40,392 bases of DNA, from positions 1 through 40,392 of the forward strand of contig NZ_JAPWBR010000019.1 of the NCBI RefSeq assembly GCF_041433555.1, read 5' to 3'. Below the pieces are notes generated by a model, which saw only the letters and a program-made list of their open reading frames with translations, was not told the origin of the DNA and made no database searches. Every line of letters starts with the position of its first letter. The stretch's first letter is position 1. Below, piece after piece: positions 32,175-40,319 of this stretch. The position numbers and the translations under genes are program-made. This stretch comes from Granulicatella sp041433555. GTDB lineage: Bacteria > Bacillota > Bacilli > Lactobacillales > Aerococcaceae.

Positions 32175-32180
32175 ACATGA

Positions 32181-33506
32181 TTAGGCAAGAGACCCCATTG
32201 GATCCCATGGAGCTAACACAATTGGTTCGCTGTTGAAAGCGTCGAGTTGCTCTTTTGTAAGAAACTCTTTTCTGACAACGATTTGGTACGTATACTCGTC
32301 CATCCACGCATCGCTCATCATCCAGAACCCTTCAACCCCAGATTCTTCACCCCAACTATTTTCCACTTTCCAGCGATTTGGTTTGCCATCGACAAGGTTC
32401 ACCCCTGTTAATACCATCGCGTGTGTCATTAAGCTATCGCCATATTCAAGACGTTCGCCCTTCGTTAGAGAATAGTCGATACCAGTTAAGCCTTCAAGGT
32501 CAAAGTTATTAAGCGCAAGACGGCCGTTACCGCGGTTTGAAGATTGACCGACATCACAGCCGAACCAAACTGACTCGCCTCGTTCTAATTGACGAATCGC
32601 TAACTCTTTGAACGTTGCCATATCAAGGTTCAAGTAGCGAACTTGGTTGCCAACGACATTTCCAAGCATGTCAACAGTATATGAACGGTTGAATGGTTTG
32701 TCCGCTGTTGGCGAGTTGATGATAGACACATACTCGTCCAAATCTAAGCCCACGAATTGTTCGAAGAAGCTTTGTGGTGTCAAATTCAAGTGACGGTGGA
32801 ATTCCTTGTCTTTATCACGATATTCGAAGTCAAATGTTTCTGGCGGAGTTCCAAGAGTCACGCTAAGTAAGTCGTACACTTCTTGCATTAATTGTTTACG
32901 CGTTTCATTGATTTCTTCTTCGCTAGCACCTCTTGCCACTAAGTCACGAAGCACTTTTGCGTCTTGGCGAAGTTTTTTATTTAAGTATTTGTTCAAATCG
33001 CTTGAAGCCGAGCTTGAAAAACTTTCCGGCATCACACTCTTTGGCACAACCCCATATTTCTTGAACAGTGACACAATCATATCCCATTGCCCACCGTCTT
33101 GTTGAGGCGTTTGTAAGAGAAAGGCTACATTGCGGCTTGTCACAGGTTCGCCCGCTGTTTTTAAAATATTTTCATGGAAATAATTAGCCTTTTCGTATTT
33201 ATCCCAGAAAAATGTATAGCTTTGTGAGAGTTCAAATTCTTCGAGCTTGAAGTTATTAAAGAGTCTGTGGCGGAATGTATTCAGCGCCGCAAACATCCAG
33301 CAACGACCAGAAGCCTTTTGGTTGGCTACTTTTCCGTGTTCCAAATCAATCGAATACACCGGCTGATTTTCCACAACAGAAGCGACCGTTTCGCTGGCAC
33401 CTTTCAAACCATTCTTCACCGCAGCATTTTGCGCCACGATACGCTCTGGCTTACTTTGAAAATTTTCTTTATATTGTTTCGTCAATTCCTTTGTTAACGT
33501 AAACAT
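32181..33506 (-). CDS. pepC: Aminopeptidase C (bleomycin hydrolase family)
   Basis: A 441-residue C1B cysteine aminopeptidase that trims N-terminal residues from peptides in the cytoplasm. The catalytic Cys69 is in NQKASGRCWMFA, His362 in MTHAMVLTGV and Asn383 in WKVENSWGEESG. The C-terminus, which in this family enters the active site and sets aminopeptidase specificity, is ordinary in length. AAAGGAGA precedes the ATG at 33506. It lies downstream of pepF, separated by copy H and a direct repeat. Confidence 0.96.
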   Translation of the reverse strand: MFTLTKELTKQYKENFQSKPERIVAQNAAVKNGLKGASETVASVVENQPVYSIDLEHGKVANQKASGRCWMFAALNTFRHRLFNNFKLEEFELSQSYTFFWDKYEKANYFHENILKTAGEPVTSRNVAFLLQTPQQDGGQWDMIVSLFKKYGVVPKSVMPESFSSSASSDLNKYLNKKLRQDAKVLRDLVARGASEEEINETRKQLMQEVYDLLSVTLGTPPETFDFEYRDKDKEFHRHLNLTPQSFFEQFVGLDLDEYVSIINSPTADKPFNRSYTVDMLGNVVGNQVRYLNLDMATFKELAIRQLERGESVWFGCDVGQSSNRGNGRLALNNFDLEGLTGIDYSLTKGERLEYGDSLMTHAMVLTGVNLVDGKPNRWKVENSWGEESGVEGFWMMSDAWMDEYTYQIVVRKEFLTKEQLDAFNSEPIVLAPWDPMGSLA

Positions 33507-33610
33507 AACTTCATCTCCTTTAAGGTTGATACCCTAATGGTACTCCTCTTTACCCCCATATGCAATATAAAAAATCGGTTAAATCCAATAAAAAAAGCCT
33601 TTTTGGCACC

Positions 33611-33774
33611 CACTTCCTCCAAAAGCACCCCACCCCTGCCGTTCCCTTCCAAAGCATTGGCGATAACATCGGCAACTACCCATTTAATTAAAACCAAACA
33701 AACTCGCTAAACTTCCTCCAATAATGAAGCACACACCCTTTGCGTTCCTTTCCTAAGCATTGCCGATAACATCG
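33611..33774. repeat. Imperfect direct repeat of about 60 bp upstream of pepC
   Basis: The unit at 33611-33670 (CACTTCCTCC ... AAAGCATTGGCGATAACATC) recurs at 33710-33774 (AACTTCCTCC ... AAGCATTGCCGATAACATC) with roughly 75-80% matching by eye. Both lie in the gene-free gap 33507-33801. Read on the minus strand, each ends in GGAGGAAG. Neither a coding frame nor a known riboswitch is recognisable. Confidence 0.65.
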
Positions 33775-33801
33775 TAGCAGTTTATCAAAAAAGGAAAATA
33801 T

Positions 33802-34064
33802 AACAGAATATCTAACTGCTCCAATCGTAGAGCGTGATGGATAAACAAAAAGAGCATCAGTTGATTGAAAGAATAGTGGGAAGTTGTATTGAAACGAATA
33901 AGAGGGGGTTAGGAATTGATTCCTTACTCCCTCTTTGAGGCTTCAAAGGTGAGTGACTACAGGCACGAGCCGGTACCCCACTATGACTCTTTCAATCATC
34001 AAACTGATGCTCGAAGGTTTATCCATCCCATCGTAAGATGGATGAATCTGTCAGATATTCTGTT
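33802..34064 (-). repeat. Structured repeat family, copy H (core on minus strand), downstream of pepF
   Basis: The outer helix begins at the pepF stop codon itself: AACAGAATATCT (33802) pairs with AGATATTCTGTT (34053-34064), then ATGGATAAAC with GTTTATCCAT, AGCATCAG with CTGATGCT, and TTGATTGAAAGA with TCTTTCAATCA. P2 is weak, loop CCTGTAGT. P3 has TTGAA/TTCAA, loop strands GCCTCAAA and TTATTCGT, and stem GAGGG/CCCTC. On the minus strand it ends near a T-poor region, so termination here rests on the fold rather than a clear T-run. Confidence 0.84.
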
Positions 34065-35804
34065 TTATTTTACCGGAGTTAAAGCAATGAACTGCTCGAT
34101 GTTATCGGCAACTTGCGCGAGTGCCTTCTTCCAAAATGCGCTATCCTCAACATCCACGCCCAACACCTTTGCAGTATCTTCCGCAGAAGTCACTGTTGTT
34201 GCACGCAATAACTCTTGATATTTCTCAACGAATCCTTCAGGTTGCTCTTGATAGATTGCATATAACCCTTTAGAGAACAAACCTCCGAATGCGTATGGGA
34301 AGTTGTAGAAGCTTAAGCCGCTGCTGTAATAGTGCGGTTTGCAAGCCCACATATATGGATGCATTGCGTCTGGATCTAATCCGTCGCCGTATGCTTCTTT
34401 TTGCGCATCCAACATTAATTGTTCTAAATCTTTCGAGAACATGAAGCTCTTTTCACGGTTTTCAAATACTGCTGATTCGAATAAGTAACGTGAGTAGATG
34501 TCCACGATGATTTGTGTTGTATCTTGTAATTGTGATTCGAGTAAGGCTACTTTTTCAGCATCGCTTGCTTCGCTAATCACTGTGTTCATCACGATATTTT
34601 CGTTGAAAGTTGACGCTGTTTCAGCAACAGGCATTGAGTACTCTTGGTTTAATACACGGTGGTTTTCGATATGTAAACCGTGATACGCATGTCCTAATTC
34701 GTGCGCAATTGTCACAACGTCGCTCAATGAACCAGAGAAGTTTGTTAAGATACGTGATTGTTTGATGAACGGTAGGTTGCTACAGAACGCGCCCCCCACT
34801 TTTCCTTTACGTGGTAAGAAGTCGATATAGTTGTTTTCGTAAGCTTCTTTTGTCATTTGCGCTAAATCTTCTGAGAAGCCTTTGAAGTTTTCTAATAAGA
34901 ATTCTTTCGACTCTTCGATTGTGAAACGACGTGAGCTTTCTCCGATTGGTGCAAATAAGTCGTAGAATGGTAATCCATTTTCGTGACCTAAGAGCGCTGC
35001 TTTATGTTTTAAGTAAGCGCGGAATTGTGGTAAATATTCGCGAATCGCTTCAAGAAGTGCATCCAATGTTTTACGAGACATACGAGACGCTTCTAATGTT
35101 TGTGCAAGTGGTGATTCGAAACCACGTAAGCTTGTTTCTGTTAATACTTGTTGTTTAATATTGTTTAAGGCAAATGCGATTGGTTCTTTGATCGTATCGT
35201 ACATCTTCAATTCTGTTTCGTACGCTTCTTTACGAACCGCTGCATCCGCATCGTACGCCATATTACGAATTTCGCTAAGCGTTACTTTTTCGCCTTTAAA
35301 TTCGCCTTCAACGCCTGAAGTCATCGCTTCGAAAAGTTGTTCCCAACCGTCGCCACCGCTGATAGAGAATTTCGCGATTACATCTTCTAATTCATCTGAT
35401 AATAGATGTTTGTATTGTTGTTTTGCTTCTGCAAAGTAGAATTCGTAGTCTTTTAGATTTTCGTCGGCAGTGATATCTGTTTCCACACTTCCGATAAATT
35501 TGTAGACTTGTGTATATGCACTGTTTAACGCAGCATACGCATTTCCGAATAAAGTACGGTATTTATTCGCTGTTTCGTCTGTTGTGTTGGCAGTTAATGT
35601 TAAATTAATGTAGTTTCCAAGACGGCTGCTTAAGACGCTGAACTCTTCTAGCGCTGCAATTGCCGCTTTGATAGACTCTAAGTTGTCTTCGAGCGTTAAA
35701 CCGTTGAATACCTCTCTAAAGTTTGAAAAACGTTCAAAGTCACGTTGAAACTCTTCACTTTCAAATGAAGGGTATATTTCTTTTAATGACCATTCTGTTG
35801 ACAT
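34065..35804 (-). CDS. pepF: Oligoendopeptidase, M3 family (PepF type)
   Basis: A 579-residue zinc oligoendopeptidase. The metal site is HELGH (His368, Glu369, His372) with the third ligand Glu395 in VAETASTFNE. The C-terminal block CKPHYYSSGLSFYNFPYAFG is the substrate-binding region of the PepF/M3B group. It would cut medium-length peptides in the cytoplasm. Length is slightly below the usual 590-600. AAGGGGG precedes the ATG. It is divergent from the PucR-type regulator gene. Confidence 0.92.
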   Translation of the reverse strand: MSTEWSLKEIYPSFESEEFQRDFERFSNFREVFNGLTLEDNLESIKAAIAALEEFSVLSSRLGNYINLTLTANTTDETANKYRTLFGNAYAALNSAYTQVYKFIGSVETDITADENLKDYEFYFAEAKQQYKHLLSDELEDVIAKFSISGGDGWEQLFEAMTSGVEGEFKGEKVTLSEIRNMAYDADAAVRKEAYETELKMYDTIKEPIAFALNNIKQQVLTETSLRGFESPLAQTLEASRMSRKTLDALLEAIREYLPQFRAYLKHKAALLGHENGLPFYDLFAPIGESSRRFTIEESKEFLLENFKGFSEDLAQMTKEAYENNYIDFLPRKGKVGGAFCSNLPFIKQSRILTNFSGSLSDVVTIAHELGHAYHGLHIENHRVLNQEYSMPVAETASTFNENIVMNTVISEASDAEKVALLESQLQDTTQIIVDIYSRYLFESAVFENREKSFMFSKDLEQLMLDAQKEAYGDGLDPDAMHPYMWACKPHYYSSGLSFYNFPYAFGGLFSKGLYAIYQEQPEGFVEKYQELLRATTVTSAEDTAKVLGVDVEDSAFWKKALAQVADNIEQFIALTPVK

Positions 35805-35939
35805 TTCGTATCCCCCTTATATTGACTATATGTCCTATTCTACCGAATTTCTTTATAAAATCATAGTATAAGAACCTTTATTCTCTAGGCAACAACGTGT
35901 ATACTTAAGAGGCAAACACTTTTCAAAAAAGGAGTTCTT

Positions 35940-36797
35940 ATGAAAAAGACTTGGAAAGAATTGTTTCCGGATGCTCTTCTTGGAGAAAACGGTCAAAACG
36001 CTGTTCCTGTAACGCTGAACGGTGAAGTGATTTATCTCTTAGAATCGAGCCTAACTGAGCGCGAACGATTCCTCATTGAAACCTTAAATACACAACCGAC
36101 AAAATCTTCAATCCCAACGCATCCTTGGCTAGCGTACTTAGAAGGAAAAGGCGCACTGCCCACTCCAACTGCGTATATCCAATGCGTACACTTTGCGGTA
36201 TTTCCAAAGCAAGAAGGCGTCTTTCAAGAAAAAGACTGGTTGGAGTTCGTCGAGAACTTAACGGTTGGGACCCTTGCCGTCTTCAAAAACTTCCGCCATC
36301 ATTACACGCTAGTCGTGAACCCAGAAGTCGCTCCTTCGCTAGCAAGCACGCTCTTTGAAGTGCAATCCGCCATTGAAGATGACTTTGCAGTGGAATTACA
36401 ACTCTTTATCGGAAACCGCTGGGCAACGTCAAGCCCTGTGCCTCTTCTCTATCAAGCCGAAAAAGCGCTCTTCGTGGAATACTTAATGCATTCGCACAAG
36501 CGCTCGAGTTTGGAATTTGCACCAGTGATGTTATGGGCGATTGCCAACGCTTTGGTTGATATCGCACCGATTGCCGACGAGTTGATTCTCTTATTAAGCG
36601 AAGACGAAGTAAAAGAACTGATTGAAGCGCTCTGGGACGCTCATGGAAATGTCTCAAAGGCGAGCCAAAAACTCTTCTTACACCGCAATACTTTGCAGTA
36701 TCGAATTGACCGTTTCGCAGAACAAACAGGGCTGAACGTCAAAGACATGAATGACCTTACGCTTGGTCACCTACTCTTACAAAAACAAAGTTATTAA
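35940..36797 (+). CDS. PucR-type helix-turn-helix regulator
   Basis: A 285-residue protein. The C-terminal segment LWDAHGNVSKASQKLFLHRNTLQYRIDRF (about 232-260; key pieces NVSKASQKL and LHRNTLQYRID) is the HTH_30 domain of PucR/CdaR-type activators. The first 220 residues match no domain I recognise and lack the usual GGDEF-like middle domain. AAAGGAG precedes the ATG. A weak promoter (TTTATT, 17 bp, TATACT) ends near 35905. It is divergent from pepF, so control of peptide use is possible but unproven. Confidence 0.8.
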   Translation: MKKTWKELFPDALLGENGQNAVPVTLNGEVIYLLESSLTERERFLIETLNTQPTKSSIPTHPWLAYLEGKGALPTPTAYIQCVHFAVFPKQEGVFQEKDWLEFVENLTVGTLAVFKNFRHHYTLVVNPEVAPSLASTLFEVQSAIEDDFAVELQLFIGNRWATSSPVPLLYQAEKALFVEYLMHSHKRSSLEFAPVMLWAIANALVDIAPIADELILLLSEDEVKELIEALWDAHGNVSKASQKLFLHRNTLQYRIDRFAEQTGLNVKDMNDLTLGHLLLQKQSY

Positions 36798-36836
36798 AAA
36801 ATAGCCACTTCTATTCACATAGAAGTGGCTGTTTTC
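36798..36836. terminator. Shared bidirectional terminator between the regulator gene and clpC
   Basis: AGCCACTTCTA and TAGAAGTGGCT form an 11-bp perfect stem with loop TTCACA. It has an A-run on the left and GTTTT on the right, so it serves both converging genes. Confidence 0.9.
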
Positions 36837-36846
36837 ATTATGATTT

Positions 36847-39321
36847 TTATGCTTTAACGGCTTCTTTTTTAGGAGCGACTTTTGTTTCTTTAATCGTCAC
36901 TTTTCCTTTTTGAGAACCGATAGTCACTTTTTGACCGAAGCGAATTTCTCCGCTGAGGAGTGCTTCACTAAGTGGGTCTTCGATTTTCTTTTGAATCGCG
37001 CGACGAATTGGACGTGCCCCGTATTCTGGGTCGAATCCTTCTTCTGAGATAAGATCAATCACACCTGAAGTGAATTTCAATTCGATATTGAGTTCCGCAA
37101 GACGCGTCTTAATGTCTTTTGTCATCAATTGAACGATTTGACGTAATTCAGGTTTCGTTAATTTATGGAAGACGATAATTTCATCAATACGGTTCAATAA
37201 CTCTGGACGGAACGCATTCTTCAACTCTTCGCGGATGCGTTTTTCCATTGCCGTATGGTCGTGTTGTACGGTTTTCGCACCGAATCCAACTGCTTTTTCA
37301 TCTCTTAGAGCCGTTGCCCCAAGGTTTGACGTCATAATTAGAATCGTATTTCTGAAGTCAACTTTACGTCCTTTCGAATCCGTTAGATGTCCATCGTCTA
37401 AGACTTGCAACAGAATGTTAAATACATCCGGATGAGCTTTTTCGATTTCATCTAACAGAATCACAGAGTAAGGTTTGTTACGAATCTTCTCTGTTAATTG
37501 TCCGCCTTCATCGAATCCAACGTATCCTGGAGGTGAACCCACTAAACGGCTAACCGCGTGTTTCTCCATGTACTCAGACATATCGATACGAACGAGGGCG
37601 TCTTGGTCGCCAAACATCGCTTCCGCTAACGTTTTCGCTAACTCTGTCTTCCCAACCCCTGTAGGTCCAAGGAACAAGAATGAACCGATTGGACGTTTTG
37701 GATCTTTCAATCCGCTACGAGCACGACGAATCGAACGAGCGACCGCTGATACAGCTTCTTCTTGTCCAATCACGCGTTGGTGCAATTCTTTTTCAAGATG
37801 AACGAGACGTTCGCTTTCTTTTTTCTCCATTTGTTTCAATGGAATTCCAGTCCATTGTGATACGACTTCTGCGATATCTTCATCCGTAATCGCCGCCACA
37901 AATTCTCGTTTGGCTTCAACTTCTACTTTTTGGCGTAGTTTTTCAAGCTTGTCGCGTTTGGCTTGTTCTTTCTTGCGTAAACGAGCTGCTTCTTCGAATT
38001 TTTGCTCACGAATCGCTTCGTCTTTCTTCACTGCTAGTTCTGCCACTTCTGCTTCCAGTTTTTGAAGCGGTGAATGTTTACCACTGCGGTCCAGACGGGC
38101 TTTTGCTGCTGTTTCGTCCATCAAATCGATCGCTTTATCTGGTAATTTACGAGACGTAATATAACGAACCGATAATTGAACGGCCGCTTCAATCGCTGCG
38201 TCTGTAATTTCCACACGGTGGTGGTCTTCATAACGTTTGCGAAGGCCTTTTAAGATTTCAACCGTATCGTCTGCGCTAGGTTCGTTAACATGAACTGAGG
38301 CAAAACGACGTTCTAAAGCAGCGTCTTTTTCGATATATTTTTGATATTCATCTAAAGTTGTCGCCCCGATGACTTGGATTTCACCACGAGCAAGCGCTGG
38401 TTTTAAGATATTTGAAGCGTCGATTGAGCCTTCTGCCCCACCTGCACCGATAAGGGTATGCAACTCATCGATAAAGAGAATCACATCTTGTTCACGGTAT
38501 ACTTCGTCCAAGATTTTCTTCATGCGCTCTTCGAACTCACCACGGTATTTTGTTCCCGCAACAACCGCACCCATGTCTAACATCATCAGACGTTTTTCGG
38601 CGATTTCTTCTGGAACTTCTCCGCTCACCATACGTTGTGCTAAGCCTTCAACGATGGCTGTCTTACCAACACCTGGTTCCCCAACAAGAACAGGGTTATT
38701 TTTCGTACGACGGCTGATGATTTGGATAATGCGGCGTACTTCGTCTTCACGACCAACAACTGGGTCGATTTTACCTTCACGTGCTAATTCGGTTAAGTCA
38801 CGCGCTAAGCTGTTTAATGTAGGCGTTCCTTCTTGTGAAGACTCTTGGCGTGCTTTTCTCTTAGAACCAGCGTTTGAAGGTTGAATTCCGATTTTACCGT
38901 AGATTTCTTTCATCAACTCTTGAGGGTCAATTTGGTTATCACGGAGAATCTTCGTTGCTAATACTTCTTCACGTAATAAGGCTAATAGTAAGTGCTCTGT
39001 TCCGACTTGTGGTACTTCGAGGCGTTTGGCTTCATCGGTCGCCGATAGAATCACTTTCTTCGCTCTTGGTGAATATGGCATTAAGTACGGATCCATTTGC
39101 TTGCGGTTTGAGCCGTATCCTGTGAGTGACTCGATTTCAGAACGAACGATTTCCGCAGTCAGCCCAGCAGCACGTAGCACATTTCCCGCGATGCCTTCTT
39201 GTTCAAGGATTAATCCTAATAGTAAGTGCTCTGTTCCCACAGCTTGGTGTTTGAACAGGATGGCTTCTCTTGCGGCTAAGACCATCGCACTCTTTGCTTT
39301 TGGTGTAAAAATTTCACTCAT
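36847..39321 (-). CDS. clpC: ATP-dependent Clp protease ATPase subunit ClpC
   Basis: An 824-residue AAA+ unfoldase that feeds ClpP. Two Clp N repeats come first (TEHLLLGLILEQEGIA and TEHLLLALLREE). D1 carries Walker A GEPGVGKTA and FIDELHTLIGAGGAEG. A middle UVR-like coiled-coil (EQKFEEAARLRKKEQAKRD, key piece EEAARLRKKE) marks ClpC. D2 carries GPTGVGKTELA and a ClpP-binding loop (VGFGAK). The ATG follows AAAGGAA. It lies 19 bp after ctsR in the same operon; mcsA and mcsB, present in bacilli, are absent, as usual in Lactobacillales. Confidence 0.96.
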   Translation of the reverse strand: MSEIFTPKAKSAMVLAAREAILFKHQAVGTEHLLLGLILEQEGIAGNVLRAAGLTAEIVRSEIESLTGYGSNRKQMDPYLMPYSPRAKKVILSATDEAKRLEVPQVGTEHLLLALLREEVLATKILRDNQIDPQELMKEIYGKIGIQPSNAGSKRKARQESSQEGTPTLNSLARDLTELAREGKIDPVVGREDEVRRIIQIISRRTKNNPVLVGEPGVGKTAIVEGLAQRMVSGEVPEEIAEKRLMMLDMGAVVAGTKYRGEFEERMKKILDEVYREQDVILFIDELHTLIGAGGAEGSIDASNILKPALARGEIQVIGATTLDEYQKYIEKDAALERRFASVHVNEPSADDTVEILKGLRKRYEDHHRVEITDAAIEAAVQLSVRYITSRKLPDKAIDLMDETAAKARLDRSGKHSPLQKLEAEVAELAVKKDEAIREQKFEEAARLRKKEQAKRDKLEKLRQKVEVEAKREFVAAITDEDIAEVVSQWTGIPLKQMEKKESERLVHLEKELHQRVIGQEEAVSAVARSIRRARSGLKDPKRPIGSFLFLGPTGVGKTELAKTLAEAMFGDQDALVRIDMSEYMEKHAVSRLVGSPPGYVGFDEGGQLTEKIRNKPYSVILLDEIEKAHPDVFNILLQVLDDGHLTDSKGRKVDFRNTILIMTSNLGATALRDEKAVGFGAKTVQHDHTAMEKRIREELKNAFRPELLNRIDEIIVFHKLTKPELRQIVQLMTKDIKTRLAELNIELKFTSGVIDLISEEGFDPEYGARPIRRAIQKKIEDPLSEALLSGEIRFGQKVTIGSQKGKVTIKETKVAPKKEAVKA

Positions 39322-39340
39322 GCGTTTATTCCTTTCTTCT

Positions 39341-39814
39341 TTAACGGTATTTCAAATTGTCGATTAATTTCTTCATCATATTACTGCGAACTTCTGCAGC
39401 ATTCTTCACATTTGAAGGGAATGTATCCTTCTCCATCATGAGTGACATCATTTGCGCCTCACGTTTCGTGATCAGCTTATTCTCGTATAAGTTTTGTAAT
39501 AAATGATTGCCTTCTCGCTCTGAAAGCTCTTCTGGAACAAGATCTCCTAAAGCATTTAAGACATCCATCTCGTCCACTAGATTTACTTTCATAATGCGGA
39601 TATAACCACCGCCACCACGTTTACTTTCAACGACATAGCCTTGTTGAATGGTAAAGCGAGTATTAATCACGTAATTAATTTGGGAAGGTACACAATTGAA
39701 TTGGTCTGCAATCTCACTGCGTCTGATTTCAACTGTTTCATTCTTATGCAGTACATTCTTTAAGTAATCTTCAATCAAATCCGACATATTTTGATTTTGA
39801 TTTTGATTTTGCAT
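39341..39814 (-). CDS. ctsR: Heat-shock repressor CtsR
   Basis: A 157-residue repressor of clp genes. The conserved core is SDLIEDYLK, then the winged helix with NCVPSQINYVINTRF (about 40-54), the glycine-rich GGGGYIRI wing, and a C-terminal dimer domain. Heat releases it from DNA. Before the usual MSDLIEDYLK start there is a short QNQNQNQN leader encoded by four CAAAAT copies. AGGAGG stands seven bases before the ATG at 39814, so this leader is probably translated. It is first in ctsR-clpC and controls itself through the box at 39833-39849. Confidence 0.95.
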   Translation of the reverse strand: MQNQNQNQNMSDLIEDYLKNVLHKNETVEIRRSEIADQFNCVPSQINYVINTRFTIQQGYVVESKRGGGGYIRIMKVNLVDEMDVLNALGDLVPEELSEREGNHLLQNLYENKLITKREAQMMSLMMEKDTFPSNVKNAAEVRSNMMKKLIDNLKYR

Positions 39815-39832
39815 TCATCTTCCTCCTTTTAC

Positions 39833-39881
39833 CTTGACTATATTTGACTTTAATTATACAAAAGAATGCGCCTTTTGCCAA
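39833..39881 (-). promoter_or_regulatory. ctsR-clpC promoter with CtsR operator
   Basis: On the minus strand TTGGCA (39876-39881) and TATAAT (39853-39858) are 17 bp apart. Right after the -10, AGTCAAATATAGTCAAG (39833-39849) is a heptad direct repeat with a 3-bp spacer, matching the CtsR consensus (A/G)GTCAAA-NAN-(A/G)GTCAAA in all but the last base. Confidence 0.92.
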
Positions 39882-39894
39882 TCATCTTGCATTT

Positions 39895-39935
39895 TTTGAT
39901 AAAAAAGAAGCTAGACAAGATGTCTAGCTTCCTCA
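39895..39935 (-). terminator. Intrinsic terminator of the tRNA cluster
   Basis: GAAGCTAGACA and TGTCTAGCTTC form an 11-bp perfect stem with a 3-base loop, followed on the minus strand by six T. It lies about 13 bases after tRNA-Pro. Confidence 0.92.
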
Positions 39936-39947
39936 TTTGTTTACGTA

Positions 39948-40021
39948 TCGGGAATACAGGATTCGAACCTACGACCCCTTGGTCCCAAACCAAGTGCTCT
40001 ACCAAGCTGAGCTAATTCCCG
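39948..40021 (-). tRNA. tRNA-Pro (anticodon TGG)
   Basis: The cloverleaf is complete: acceptor CGGGAAT/ATTCCCG, anticodon stem CTTGG/CCAAG around TTTGGGA, T-loop GGTTCGAATCC, discriminator A. CCA is not encoded. It is the last gene of the cluster. Confidence 0.97.
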
Positions 40022-40032
40022 TAAGTAAAAAA

Positions 40033-40106
40033 TGCACCCAACAGGAGTCGAACCTGTAACCGCTTGATTCGTAGTCAAGTACTCTATCCAATTGAGCTAT
40101 GGGTGC
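40033..40106 (-). tRNA. tRNA-Arg (anticodon ACG)
   Basis: Acceptor GCACCCA/TGGGTGC, anticodon loop CTACGAA within CTTGA/TCAAG, T-loop GGTTCGACTCC, discriminator A. The A34 would be converted to inosine. Confidence 0.97.
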
Positions 40107-40123
40107 ATTGTATATTTAATTAA

Positions 40124-40209
40124 TGCCGAGGACCGGGGTCGAACCGGTACGGTCATCACTGACCGCAGGATTTTAAGTCCTGTGCGTCTGCCAATTCCGC
40201 CACCCCGGC
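40124..40209 (-). tRNA. tRNA-Leu (anticodon TAA)
   Basis: Acceptor GCCGGGG with CCTCGGC, anticodon loop CTTAAAA within CAGGA/TCCTG, and a long variable arm (CGGTCAGTGATGACCG) typical of class II tRNAs. Discriminator A; CCA not encoded. Confidence 0.97.
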
Positions 40210-40234
40210 ATGGGCCATGGTTTTACATTGGCAA

Positions 40235-40306
40235 AGCGGAAGACGGGGTTCGAACCCGCGACCCCCACCTTGGCAAGGTGGTGTTCTACCACTGAACTAC
40301 TTCCGC
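40235..40306 (-). tRNA. tRNA-Gly (anticodon GCC)
   Basis: Acceptor GCGGAAG/CTTCCGC, anticodon loop TTGCCAA within CCACC/GGTGG, T-loop GGTTCGAACCC, discriminator T as usual for glycine. Confidence 0.97.
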
Positions 40307-40319
40307 AATTTGATTTTAA

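Noticed and set aside
33494..33697. 67-residue minus-strand open frame over the pepC start region
   Set aside because: It overlaps the pepC ribosome site and start in another frame, lies in the direct-repeat region, and lacks its own ribosome site.
33560..33780. T-box or known riboswitch in the pepC leader
   Set aside because: I looked for the T-box core and for glycine, preQ1 and guanidine consensus pieces and did not find them.
6505..34064. Structured repeats as a CRISPR array or group II intron
   Set aside because: The copies are single, far apart and self-complementary with no spacers, and there are no intron domain V or reverse transcriptase features.
40092..40295. Plus-strand open frame in the tRNA cluster
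   Set aside because: It lies wholly over tRNA-Arg, tRNA-Leu and tRNA-Gly on the other strand, a common false call.
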